Below, piece by piece: positions 50,027-60,236 of a stretch of 64,000 bases of DNA. The position numbers were made by a program, and so were the translations under genes. How positions within the stretch are numbered: position 1 is the stretch's first letter; every line of letters starts with the position of its first letter. The notes under the pieces were generated by a model that was not told the DNA's origin, did not search any database, and saw nothing but the letters and a program-made list of their open reading frames with translations. Source of the stretch: JBBRHQ01 sp963840235 (GTDB lineage: Bacteria > Actinomycetota > Thermoleophilia > Solirubrobacterales > 70-9); contig CAWIYC010000006.1 in NCBI GenBank assembly GCA_963840235.1, positions 62,001 to 126,000 on the forward strand. The letters are read 5' to 3'.

Positions 50027-50029
50027 ATT
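50024..50029 (+). promoter_or_regulatory. Candidate -10 box of a leaderless transcript
   Basis: TAGATT, which includes the stop codon of the formimidoyltransferase gene, ends six bases before the ATG at 50036. Confidence 0.35.
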
Positions 50030-50035
50030 TCGCCA

Positions 50036-50404
50036 ATGGCCCAGACCAGGAAGAGACGCCGCCGCAAGCATCGCGGCACCCAGGGCGGCCGCATCGACAC
50101 CGGCAATCGCCGCAAGGCCCGTCCGCGAACCCGCGAGGAGGCCCGGGCGCGGGCGAAGTCCAAACGCGGCACCGGGCCCAACCGGCTCGACCGGCCGCCG
50201 ACCTGGCGCTCGGCGACGATCCGCGGAGTCATCGCCGCGGCCCTCTTCGTCGCCCTGCTGCTGCTCGCCTTCAAGCGGTCCCCGGGCGAGGCGCTTGGAT
50301 TCGGCGCCTTCATGCTCGTCTTCTACATTCCCGCCGGCTATTACATCGACCAGATGATGTGGCGCCGCCGCGAGCGGGCGAAGATGCGCGACGGGGGCGG
50401 CTGA
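50036..50404 (+). CDS. Basic membrane protein with two C-terminal helices
   Basis: A 122-residue protein. The first 55 residues are strongly basic (TRKRRRRKHRGTQGG, then ARPRTREEARARAKSKRG) and probably disordered and cytosolic. Two hydrophobic helices follow (about 62-79 and 88-106), then a short charged tail. The type is common beside housekeeping genes in actinobacteria, without known function. The next gene starts with GTG directly after its stop, so the two are co-transcribed. Confidence 0.7.
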   Translation: MAQTRKRRRRKHRGTQGGRIDTGNRRKARPRTREEARARAKSKRGTGPNRLDRPPTWRSATIRGVIAAALFVALLLLAFKRSPGEALGFGAFMLVFYIPAGYYIDQMMWRRRERAKMRDGGG

Positions 50405-51043
50405 GTGGACGTCCGCATGTTCACCGTCGGGCAGGTCGCCGAGAACTGCTTCATCTTTCGGCGCGAGGAGTCCGACCGCGCCCTGATCGTCGATCCCGGC
50501 GACGAGGCGGAGCGGATCCTGGCCCCGGTCACCGAACTGGACCTCACCATCGAGGCAATCCTGCTCACTCACTGCCACTTCGACCACATCGGCGCCGTCG
50601 CCCCGGTGGCCGCCGCCACCGGCGCGCCCGTGTACTGCCCCGAGATCGAGGTTCCGCTGCTCGCCGACATCATGGCCTTCGTCCCCTGGCCGGGCTTCGG
50701 GCCGTTTGAGAGCTATGACGCCGACGAGACCGTCGCCGGGGGCGAGAAGCTGGACCTCGCCGGCTTCGAGATCGACGTCATCTTCACCCCCGGGCACAGT
50801 CCCGGCCACGTCACCTACTCGATCCGCGGAGAGAACGCGATCTTCTCCGGCGACGTCCTCTTCCAGGGCTCGGTCGGCCGCACCGACCTCCCCGGGGGCG
50901 ACTGGGAGACGCTGCTGAAGTCGATCGGCGCCCTGGTCGAGTCGCACCCGCCCGAGACGACGGTCTATCCCGGCCACATGGGCGTCACCTCGCTCGGCGC
51001 CGAGCAGGCCTCGAATCCGTTCCTGGCCGAGCTGGCGCGCTGA
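50405..51043 (+). CDS. MBL-fold hydrolase (glyoxalase II-like)
   Basis: A 212-residue metallo-beta-lactamase-fold enzyme. The binuclear metal motif LTHCHFDHIGA lies near residues 57-67, a further His in FTPGHSPGHVTYSI, the bridging Asp in IFSGDVLFQGSVGRTDLPGGDW, and the last His in VYPGHMGVTSLG. This set and spacing fit hydroxyacylglutathione-hydrolase-like proteins. In an organism that probably lacks glutathione, the natural thioester could be of another thiol. The GTG start abuts the upstream stop. hisS follows after 30 bases. Confidence 0.88.
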   Translation: MDVRMFTVGQVAENCFIFRREESDRALIVDPGDEAERILAPVTELDLTIEAILLTHCHFDHIGAVAPVAAATGAPVYCPEIEVPLLADIMAFVPWPGFGPFESYDADETVAGGEKLDLAGFEIDVIFTPGHSPGHVTYSIRGENAIFSGDVLFQGSVGRTDLPGGDWETLLKSIGALVESHPPETTVYPGHMGVTSLGAEQASNPFLAELAR

Positions 51044-51073
51044 TCGGCGCCCGCTGGAGCCGGTAGTGAGCCG

Positions 51074-52319
51074 ATGAGCCCAGGTCTGCAGGCGCCGAAG
51101 GGGACCTTCGACGTCCTGCCCGGCGATGCGCGGGCGCGGGACCGACTCGAGCAGGCTGTGCGAGGAGTCTTCGGCCGGGCGGGCTACGGGCGGATCGAGA
51201 CCCCGGTCTTCGAGGACACTGAGCTGTTCGAGCGCGGGGTGGGGGAGGCCACCGACGTGGTCCGCAAGGAGATGTTCACCTTCGAGGACCGCGGCGGGCG
51301 CAGCCTCACCCTTCGCCCGGAGGGCACTGCCCCCGTCTGCCGCGCCTACATCGAGCACGGGATGCACAAGCTGGCGCAGCCGGTGAAGCTCTTCTACTGG
51401 GGACCCTTCTTCCGCTACGAGGCGCCGCAGGCGGGCCGCTACCGCCAGTTCCACCAGTTCGGGGCTGAGGCGATCGGCTCCGACGAGCCGCTGGTGGATG
51501 CCGAGGTGATCATGCTCTTCGACGACCTCCTCAGCGAGCTCGGTGTGCTGGGGGTGAAGCTGCGGCTCTCCAGCCTCGGCTCGCCGGAGTCCCGCGCCTC
51601 CTACCGTGACGAGCTCGTCGCCTACCTGCGCTCGAACGAGTCGAGGCTGGCAAGGGACGTGAGCGAGCGGATCGACGCCAACCCGATGCGCGCCTTCGAC
51701 TCCAAGGACGAGGGCACCCGCGAGGTGATGGCCGGCGCCCCGAGGTTGCTCGAGCGGCTCGAGGGCTCCGACGCTGCCCACTTCGACGCCGTCAAGGGCC
51801 TGCTCGACGCCAACGGGGTCGAGTACACGGTCGACGACACCCTGGTGCGCGGGCTCGACTACTACACCCGCACCGTGTTCGAGTTCGACAGCGACCGGCT
51901 CGGCGCCCAGTCCCAGATCGGCGGCGGCGGTCGTTACGACCGCCTGATCGAGCAGCTGGGCGGGCCGGCCACGCCGGCAGCCGGCTGGGCGGCGGGGATC
52001 GAACGGGTCCTGCTGGCGATGGGCGATGAGTCCGAAGTCGAGCCGCAGCACCGCGACGCCTTCGTCGCCGCCACCACCGACGAGCAGCGTCGCAGGGCGG
52101 TTGCTCTCGTCGCCGAGCTGCGGAACGTCGGGCTCTCGGCCGAGCTCGACCTCGCTGATCGCGGGCTCAAGGGTCAGCTGAAGCAGGCCGACCGCATCGG
52201 GGCCAGGGCGTGCGGTGATCCTCGGCGAGGACGGCTCGGCCCAGCTCCGCGACATGGCCAGCGGCGAGCAGCGCCCGATCGACCTCGGACGAGCGGTGGA
52301 CGAAATACGGGGCGCCTGA
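51074..52319 (+). CDS. hisS: Histidine--tRNA ligase, with an apparent one-base insertion near the 3' end
   Basis: A class II aminoacyl-tRNA synthetase. Motif 2 region TLRPEGTAPVCRAYIEHG, the FFRYEAPQAGRYRQFHQFG block, the histidine-specific RGLDYYTRTVFEF and the AAGIERVLLAM motif 3 are intact. In the anticodon-binding domain the frame changes after QADRIGAR. At 52206-52208 (GGG in CCAGGGCG) removing one G restores RAVILGEDGSAQLRDMASGE ... DEIRGA with a TGA at 52317-52319, the expected end. Without the correction the frame runs on into the next gene and makes a false 898-residue fusion. The coordinates given are for the corrected gene. Confidence 0.9.
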
Positions 52320-52402
52320 CGCCGGAACCGCGGGTATTCTGCGGTCACTTGGAGGAGGGAGAGTTGTTTGTGAGGCGTCGACGGTGGCGAAGCGGAGGTG
52401 CC

Positions 52403-53770
52403 ATGGCGAGGCTGCCCGTCACTCTGGCCGGGTTCTGCGCCACGGTGGCGATGCTGGCCTCACCGGCGGGCGCGGCGACGATCAAGGTCAAGACGACCGC
52501 TGATCAGTTCGGCGGCGGTTCGGCCTGCGCGCTGCGCGAGGCGGTCCAGGCGGCCAACGTCGACGCCGCCTTCGGCGGTTGCACGGCGGGCTCGGCCGCA
52601 GACAGGATCAAGCTCCCGGGCGGCACCTACAGGCTGACGATCCCGCCCGCCGGCGGCGATTTCAACGAAAGCGGCGACCTCGACAACAACGGGCCCCTGA
52701 CTATCGACCGCAGGGGTCGGGGAGCGGTGGTCATCGACGGAGGCGGCATCGACCGGGCGATCCAGTCGAATGGGCCCAGCCTCGAGCTCAGGTACCTGAC
52801 GATCCGCAACGGGTTCTCGCCCGACAACGGCGGCGCGATCATCAACATTCTCGGCCAGCTGACGTTGGAGAAGGTCACCCTCTCGGGCAACAAGGCGGCG
52901 ATCGACGGCGGTGCCCTCAGCAACTACTCGGTCGCCTCGCTGGTCAACACGACGATCAGCGGAAATCGGGCCGGTGGCAGCGGTGGCGGCATCCAGGCGC
53001 CGGGGAGCTCCGCGACAACGCTGCGAAACGTGACCATCGCCGGCAACACCGCCGATTCCGACGCAAGCGGCAACGGCGAGGGCGGCGGTTTCTCCACCCA
53101 GGACACCTTCAGCACCTACGACACGGTGATCGGGAACAACGTCGACGCCTCTCCGGCTGCGGCTGACAAGAGCCCCGACTGCTTCAGCGGCCCGGACTTC
53201 TTCCCGCGCTTCACGCTGATCGAGACCTTCAAGCCGGTGAGCTGTCTCGTCGGCTTCAACCCGGGGAGCAACATCACCGGAATGGACCCCGACCTGGGAC
53301 CGCTGCGAGACAATGGCGGCGGCACCCCCACACGCGCCATTCTTGGCGGAGTTGCCCTGAATGCGGGCGCAAGCTTCGGACTGGACGCCTGCGCGACGAC
53401 CGACCAGCGAGACCTGACCAGATCGCTCGGCGGTCCATGTGACCTTGGCGCCTACGAGCGGGTCGCCTGCAGGGGCCTTGCGGCGACCCGGGTCGGCACC
53501 AACGCTCGCGACGTTCTCAGGGGCACCGCCAGGCGGGACGTCTTCGCCCTCTTCGGCGGGAACGACAAGGCCGAGGGCCTCGGGGGAAACGACCTGGTCT
53601 GCGGCGGCAAGGGCAACGACAGGCTGGCCGGCGGCAGAGGCAACGACAAGCTCTTCGGGGAGCAGGGCAAGGACAGCCTGTTCGGCGGATCGGGGCGGGA
53701 CAGGCTCATCGGCGGCGGCGGCAGGGACAAGCTGACGGGCGGCGGCGGCAGGGACGTCGAGAAGCAGTAA
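52403..53770 (+). CDS. Exported parallel beta-helix protein with RTX-type tail
   Basis: A 455-residue exported protein. ATG 52403 (behind GGAGG) gives a signal peptide MARLPVTLAGFCATVAMLAS with cleavage near AGA. An earlier TTG around 52363, with its own GGAGGGAG, would add a more basic start. The body contains CALREAVQAANVDAAFGGC, the CSLREA-type start of choice-of-anchor/polymorphic-outer-membrane-like beta helices, then IDGGGIDRAI, LTIRNG and TISGNRAGGSGGG coils. The last 90 residues are RTX-like repeats (GGKGNDRLAG, GGRGNDKLFG, GGSGRDRLIG). Its frame coincides with uncorrected hisS only because of the hisS indel. Confidence 0.82.
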   Translation: MARLPVTLAGFCATVAMLASPAGAATIKVKTTADQFGGGSACALREAVQAANVDAAFGGCTAGSAADRIKLPGGTYRLTIPPAGGDFNESGDLDNNGPLTIDRRGRGAVVIDGGGIDRAIQSNGPSLELRYLTIRNGFSPDNGGAIINILGQLTLEKVTLSGNKAAIDGGALSNYSVASLVNTTISGNRAGGSGGGIQAPGSSATTLRNVTIAGNTADSDASGNGEGGGFSTQDTFSTYDTVIGNNVDASPAAADKSPDCFSGPDFFPRFTLIETFKPVSCLVGFNPGSNITGMDPDLGPLRDNGGGTPTRAILGGVALNAGASFGLDACATTDQRDLTRSLGGPCDLGAYERVACRGLAATRVGTNARDVLRGTARRDVFALFGGNDKAEGLGGNDLVCGGKGNDRLAGGRGNDKLFGEQGKDSLFGGSGRDRLIGGGGRDKLTGGGGRDVEKQ

Positions 53771-53781
53771 GACTGCGGCTC

Positions 53782-55572
<1,791 letters not shown>

Positions 55573-55592
55573 GCGCTACCGAGGGGCGGCGG

Positions 55593-55895
55593 ATGAGCGA
55601 GGAACCCAGGAGCCCGTTCGAGTGGATCCGCGACCGCTTCCGTGGCCGCAGCCCGGGCCCGGGACAGGTCCGGGTGCACGTCGGCGACCCCCGCTTCGAC
55701 GAGTGGGAGGTCGTGCGCGACTTCGGCGACATCGGCACCGCCCGGGCATGGCACCAGTCGTTGACCGAGGCCGGGATCGACGCCGCCCTGACCGCGGACT
55801 GGGATCTCGATCGCTTCGGCCGCGGCGACATCGCCCTGCGGGTGCCGCCTGAGAGCTGGAGCGAGGCGGAGATGCTGCTGTCCAATATCGACTGA
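55593..55895 (+). CDS. DUF2007-like small protein
   Basis: A 100-residue protein. Residues about 37-100 (WEVVRDFGDIGTARAWHQSLTEAGIDAALTADWDLD, then IALRVPPESWSEAEMLLSNID) fit the small ferredoxin-like DUF2007/putative signal-transducing fold, in which a residue pair of strands flanks a helix. The N-terminal 35 residues are basic and variable. It follows aspS by 20 bases, so it is probably co-transcribed. Function is unknown. Confidence 0.65.
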   Translation: MSEEPRSPFEWIRDRFRGRSPGPGQVRVHVGDPRFDEWEVVRDFGDIGTARAWHQSLTEAGIDAALTADWDLDRFGRGDIALRVPPESWSEAEMLLSNID

Positions 55896-55904
55896 GTCCT
55901 GCTG

Positions 55905-56040
55905 GTCGCTGCTACCTTGTGGGTGGCTCGAGCCCGTGCGCCAGCCATCCCATCGTTTGACCCAACACAAACGGCTTGGGAGCCGGTATCTCCGGGCCCC
56001 GTGGGGTCTGGAGTAGGCACCCACCTTCTTAGAAGGGATC
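55905..56040 (+). ncRNA. ssrS: Candidate 6S RNA
   Basis: No protein is encoded, but a rod with a large central bulge can be folded. The closing stem GTGGGTG (55919-55925) pairs with CACCCAC (56018-56024), extended by CTCGAGCCC with GGGGTCTGGAG. The terminal hairpin is CCCA-T-CGTTTG / CAAACG-GCT-TGGG. In the 3' strand of the bulge is a small hairpin CCGG-TATCT-CCGG, a feature of 6S RNAs. The 3' text GGCACCCACCTT also resembles 6S RNA ends I remember from other bacteria. 6S RNA mimics an open promoter and holds sigma70-type RNA polymerase. The ends are approximate. Confidence 0.5.
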
Positions 56041-56050
56041 AAAGCCAGGG

Positions 56051-57523
56051 GTGGCAAACGGCGGGCTGGAGCCTCTTTTCGTGAACGAAGCATTCGAGAC
56101 CCAGCTCGCTGAGACCTCGCGGCTCGGGCCGCCCGCCCCGGGCTCTTTCACCGGAGCAGCGGGTGGAGCCGCCTGTGGCGACCTGGTGCGGGTCTCGCTC
56201 GCGGTCGACGGTGGCCGGGTCACGGCAGTCAGTCTCGACACAGAGGGCTGTGGGGCGACCCGGGCGGCGACCAACGCCGCGGCCGGGCTGATCGAGGGCG
56301 GCGGCGTGCTCGAGGCCGCGGCGATCGGGGCCGCGGAAGTGGACGACGCCCTCGGCGGCCTCAGTCCCGGAAAGCGCCACGCCGCGGGGCTCGCCGCCGA
56401 CGCAGTCCACAGGGCGCTCTCCGCGGCCGCCGGTTCGGCGACGCGACTTGCCGATCCCGATCCCGACCGGGTCCTGGTCGCGGTCTCGGGCGGTGTCGAC
56501 AGCGCCGTCGCGGCGTTGCTCGAGCGCGAGCGCGGGGCGGAGGTCGTCGCCGTCACCCTCAAGCTCTGGGCCGATCCCGAGACCGACGGCACCAGGGCCT
56601 GCTGCTCGCCGGAGGCCGTGCTCGGAGCCCGCTCGCTCGCGCACTCACTCGGGTTTCCCCACCTGACTCTCGATCTCGAGGACGAGTTCCGGCGCCGGGT
56701 GGTCGACGGGTTCGTCGGCGGCTACGCGATCGGGGAGACCCCGAACCCGTGCGTGCTCTGCAACGGCGAGGTCAGGATCGCCGCCATGCTCGCCCTCGCC
56801 GACCGGCTCGGTGCGGCCCACCTCGTCACCGGCCATTACGCGCGCACCCTCGCCGACCCCGAGGGAACACTTCTGGCGCCGGCGGCGGACGCTGCCAAGG
56901 ACCAGAGCTACATGCTGGCGGCCCTGCCTCCGGCGCTGCTGGCCCGGCTCCGGTTCCCGCTGGCCGAGCGTTCGAAGCCCGAGGTCCGGTCCCTGGCCGA
57001 GCGCCACGGCCTGGCGGTCGCCCGCAAGCCCGAGAGCCAGGACCTCTGCTTCCTCGCCGGGGAGGGCAAGCGCGCCTTCCTCCGCCGTCACGGCGGCCTC
57101 GGCGACCGCGGGGGCGACCTCCTCGACCGCAACGGCAGGGCGGTCGGGCGCCACCGTGGCCACCACCACTTCACCGTCGGCCAGCGCCGCGGCATCGGCG
57201 TGGCGTCGGACCGGCCCCTCTACGTCCTCGCGACCGACGCCGCCGCGAACACCGTCACCGTCGGGCCGGCGGCCGAGCTGGCGAGCAGAGAGGTCCGGCT
57301 GCGCGACGCGGTGCTTCACCGCGACGGCGGCTGTGTCGACGCGGTCAGGCTTCGCTACCACACCGAGGCGGTGGGCGCCGCGATCGAGGGAGGGGCCGGC
57401 GCCGGGCGTCACGATCGCCTGAGGCTGAGGCTGGCGCGACCGTTCGCCGGTCCCGCCCCGGGCCAGACCGCGGTGCTGCTCCGCGGCGAGGCGATAGTCG
57501 GGCACGCGACCATCGCCGCCTAG
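56051..57523 (+). CDS. mnmA: Fusion of IscU/NifU-like domain with tRNA 2-thiouridylase MnmA
   Basis: A 490-residue protein. Residues about 1-125 are IscU-like: Cys42 in AACGD with Asp44, Cys67 in EGCGATRAATNAAA, and KRH-A-A-GLAADAV at 108-119, where the third scaffold cysteine (normally after His110) is Ala111. Residues about 138-490 are MnmA, which thiolates U34 of tRNA-Lys, -Glu and -Gln: P-loop AVSGGVDSAVAAL (144-156), catalytic Cys in TPNPCVLCNGEVR and in ESQDLCFL, plus KDQSYML and GQRRGIGV. The fusion may deliver sulfur or hold an iron-sulfur cluster for thiolation. Start GTG 56051; alaS follows 48 bases downstream. Confidence 0.88.
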   Translation: MANGGLEPLFVNEAFETQLAETSRLGPPAPGSFTGAAGGAACGDLVRVSLAVDGGRVTAVSLDTEGCGATRAATNAAAGLIEGGGVLEAAAIGAAEVDDALGGLSPGKRHAAGLAADAVHRALSAAAGSATRLADPDPDRVLVAVSGGVDSAVAALLERERGAEVVAVTLKLWADPETDGTRACCSPEAVLGARSLAHSLGFPHLTLDLEDEFRRRVVDGFVGGYAIGETPNPCVLCNGEVRIAAMLALADRLGAAHLVTGHYARTLADPEGTLLAPAADAAKDQSYMLAALPPALLARLRFPLAERSKPEVRSLAERHGLAVARKPESQDLCFLAGEGKRAFLRRHGGLGDRGGDLLDRNGRAVGRHRGHHHFTVGQRRGIGVASDRPLYVLATDAAANTVTVGPAAELASREVRLRDAVLHRDGGCVDAVRLRYHTEAVGAAIEGGAGAGRHDRLRLRLARPFAGPAPGQTAVLLRGEAIVGHATIAA

Positions 57524-57571
57524 CAGCCGGGCGCGCGCGTTGGCGCTTCCTGGGCTTAGGCTCTCCCTTTC

Positions 57572-60232
57572 ATGCGAGCCCAGGAAATCCGCGAAACCTA
57601 CCTCTCCTTCTTCGAGCAGCGGGGGCACCTGCGCGTGCCGTCGGCCTCGCTGGTGCCGGCGGCGCACGACCCCTCGGTGCTGCTGACGACGGCCGGGATG
57701 CAGCCGTTCAAGCCGCATTTCCTCGGCCTCGAGAAGCCCCCGGCCCCCCGCGTCACCGATGTCCAGAAGTGCTTTCGCACCACCGACGTCGAGGAGGTGG
57801 GCAAGACCGCCCGCCACCTCACCTTCTTCGAGATGCTTGGCAACTGGAGCTTCGGCGACTACTTCAAGCAGGAGTCGATCGAGATGGGCTGGCAACTCTC
57901 GACCGAGGGCTTCGGCTTCGACCCCGGGCAGATCTGGGTGACCGTTTTCGGCGGCGACGACGACCTCGGGCTGGGCCCCGACACCGAGGCCGTCGAGATC
58001 TGGAAGGCGATCGGCCTTCCCGAGGAGCGAATCGTCCCCCTGCCGCGCGCGGAGAACTTCTGGCAGGCCGGACCCACCGGACCCTGCGGACCGTGCTCGG
58101 AGCTCTATTACGACCGCGGCGAGGAGTTCGGCGCGCCGGGGGAGAAACCCGGAGACGACACCGACCGCTTCCTCGAGTTCTGGAACCACGTCTTCATGGG
58201 CTACGAGCTGGCCGAGGACGGCACCCTCAGCCCGCTGCCGATGCGGAACATCGACACCGGCATGGGGCTGGAGCGGATGGCGGCGATCCTCCAGGACGTT
58301 CCATCCGTTTTCGAGACCGACCTGCTGCGGCCTCTGATAGAGCTCGGCGAGGAGATGTCCGGCCGCTCCTACGGCGGGGATGCGGCGACGACGCGGGCGA
58401 TGCGGATCGTCGCCGACCACTCCCGCGGCACTGCCTTCCTGATCGCCGACGGGGTCGTCCCATCGAACGAGGATCGCGGCTACATCCTGCGACGGATCAT
58501 GCGGCGGGCGATCCAGCAGGGCCGCACGCTCGGCCTCGAGGCCCCCTGGCTCGGCCGTTTCGCCGAGCGCACGATCGAGGTCATGGGCGAGGCCTACCCC
58601 GAGGTCGTCGCCGAGGGCGAGTCGATCGCCCGCTGGGTCGCCGACGAGGAGGAGAGCTTTGGCCGAACCCTCGAGCGCGGGAGCGAGCTGCTGGAGCGGC
58701 TGATCGCCGAGGCCAGGGAGTCCGAGACCTCCTGGATCGAGGCCGCCGATGCCTTCAAGCTCCACGACACCTACGGATTCCCCTACGACCTGACCAAGGA
58801 GCTGCTCGCGGAGCAGGGCCTGTCGGTGGACGACCAGGGATTCGAGGAGCTGATGGACGAGCAGCGCGCGCGCGCCCGCGGCGGCGCCGCAACCGCACAT
58901 GGGTCCGAGGATCACCACGGCAGGGTGATCGGATTCGTCTCCGGGGCGCCGCCGACCCGGTTCGTCGGCTACGAGGGTCTGCGGGCGAGCACCGGGGTGG
59001 CAGCGGTCGCCCCGGACGGTGAGCGGGTGCTGGCGAAGCTCGAGGAGAGCCCCTTCTACGCCGAGGGTGGCGGCCAGGTGGCCGACTCGGGCACGGTCCG
59101 CTGGGAAGGTGGAGAGGCCAGCGTCCTCGATGTCTACCGGGTGGGAGATGACCAGGCCCTGGAGCTACTGCCGACCGCCTCCTCCGCTTCGCGTCCGGGG
59201 GCGGACGGGTCGCTGGCGGGTCTTCCTCAGGAAGGGACGAGGGTAGAGGCAATTGTCGATCGCGAGACCAGACACGCGACCATGCGCAACCACACCGCCA
59301 CCCACCTGCTGCACGCGGCGCTGCGGGAGCGGCTGGGGTCGCACGTGCGCCAGGCCGGCTCGGCCGTGCGGCCGGACAAGCTGCGGTTCGATTTCACCCA
59401 CGGGCACGCACTCGGTCCGGAGGACCTGAGGGTGGTCGAGGACCGGGTCAACGACTGGATCAAGGCGAGCCGGCCGGTGCGCTGGCTGAACATGGACCGA
59501 GGCGAGGCCGAGCGCCTGGGGGCGATGGCACTCTTCGGCGAGAAGTACGGCGAGTGGGTGCGGGTGGTCGAGGTCGACGAAGTCTCGCGCGAGCTCTGTG
59601 GCGGAACCCACGTCTCCAACACTGCCGAGGTCGGGATCTTCAAGATCGTCTCCGAGGGCTCGAGCGCCGCCAACGTGCGCAGGATCGAGGCCCTCACCGG
59701 CCCTGGCGCGATCGACTGGTACCGCCGCCGCGCCGACCAGCTGCGCGAGGCCGGCGAGCTGTTGGGAACGCCGCAGGACCCGCTGGCGGGGGCGCGGCGG
59801 GCGGCCGACCGGCTCAAGCAGGCGGGCGAGAAGGCGGGCGATGAGCTGGCCCGGGGCCTGGGCGAGGAGGCGAGGAGGCTTCTCGGTGAGGCCGCCGAGG
59901 TCGGTGAGATCAGCGTGATCGCAGCCGAGACTCCCTTCGCCGACCAGAAGCAACTGCTCGAGCTTGCAAACCGGATCCAATCCTCGCTCGACGGCTCTGC
60001 CGTTGTGCTGGGGGGCGCCGGAGAGGGCAAGGTGGCGCTGGTCGCGCTGTTCTCGGCGCCGGCGATCGAGCGCGGCCTCTCTGCCGGCGACGTTGTCCGC
60101 GAGGCGGCCGCGGTGGTCGGCGGCGGCGGGGGAGGGCGCGACGATATGGCCCAGGCCGGCGGGCGCGACGCGGACAAGCTGGGCGAGGCGATCGCGACCG
60201 CGCGTAGGGCCATCGAGCGAGGACTCGGCTAA
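57572..60232 (+). CDS. alaS: Alanine--tRNA ligase
   Basis: An 886-residue class II synthetase with all usual parts. The aminoacylation domain starts ETYLSFFEQRGHLRVPSASLVP and has FFEMLGNWSFGDYFK and the GMGLERMAAILQ motif 3. The editing domain has the zinc-binding HTATHLLH and CGGTHVSNTAEVG motifs. The C-terminal Ala-rich coiled coil and C-Ala domain (AAVVGGGGGGRDDMAQAGG) close the protein. A TAGGCT box nine bases before the ATG may be its -10 element. ruvX begins four bases after the stop. Confidence 0.97.
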   Translation: MRAQEIRETYLSFFEQRGHLRVPSASLVPAAHDPSVLLTTAGMQPFKPHFLGLEKPPAPRVTDVQKCFRTTDVEEVGKTARHLTFFEMLGNWSFGDYFKQESIEMGWQLSTEGFGFDPGQIWVTVFGGDDDLGLGPDTEAVEIWKAIGLPEERIVPLPRAENFWQAGPTGPCGPCSELYYDRGEEFGAPGEKPGDDTDRFLEFWNHVFMGYELAEDGTLSPLPMRNIDTGMGLERMAAILQDVPSVFETDLLRPLIELGEEMSGRSYGGDAATTRAMRIVADHSRGTAFLIADGVVPSNEDRGYILRRIMRRAIQQGRTLGLEAPWLGRFAERTIEVMGEAYPEVVAEGESIARWVADEEESFGRTLERGSELLERLIAEARESETSWIEAADAFKLHDTYGFPYDLTKELLAEQGLSVDDQGFEELMDEQRARARGGAATAHGSEDHHGRVIGFVSGAPPTRFVGYEGLRASTGVAAVAPDGERVLAKLEESPFYAEGGGQVADSGTVRWEGGEASVLDVYRVGDDQALELLPTASSASRPGADGSLAGLPQEGTRVEAIVDRETRHATMRNHTATHLLHAALRERLGSHVRQAGSAVRPDKLRFDFTHGHALGPEDLRVVEDRVNDWIKASRPVRWLNMDRGEAERLGAMALFGEKYGEWVRVVEVDEVSRELCGGTHVSNTAEVGIFKIVSEGSSAANVRRIEALTGPGAIDWYRRRADQLREAGELLGTPQDPLAGARRAADRLKQAGEKAGDELARGLGEEARRLLGEAAEVGEISVIAAETPFADQKQLLELANRIQSSLDGSAVVLGGAGEGKVALVALFSAPAIERGLSAGDVVREAAAVVGGGGGGRDDMAQAGGRDADKLGEAIATARRAIERGLG

Positions 60233-60236
60233 CCCG

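Noticed and set aside
49295..52348. Very long open frame on the minus strand across several genes (about 1000 codons)
   Set aside because: It is the antisense shadow of high-G+C genes. Its translation is Arg/Gly/Pro/Asp-rich low complexity and all plus-strand products there are recognised families. The same applies to long minus-strand frames over 9271-11124, 11989-14094, 15641-18109 and 56645-58918.
51074..53770. A single 898-residue histidyl-tRNA synthetase/secreted-protein fusion
   Set aside because: The join lies after a frame change in hisS. A second frame encodes the true hisS C-terminus and stop, and the downstream part has its own signal peptide and ribosome binding site.
55911..56050. 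T-box leader, SRP RNA or tmRNA before mnmA
   Set aside because: There is no T-box GGGTGG-x-ACCGCG sequence, no SRP GGAAGCAG tetraloop domain and no tmRNA tRNA-like ends. The fold fits a 6S rod better.
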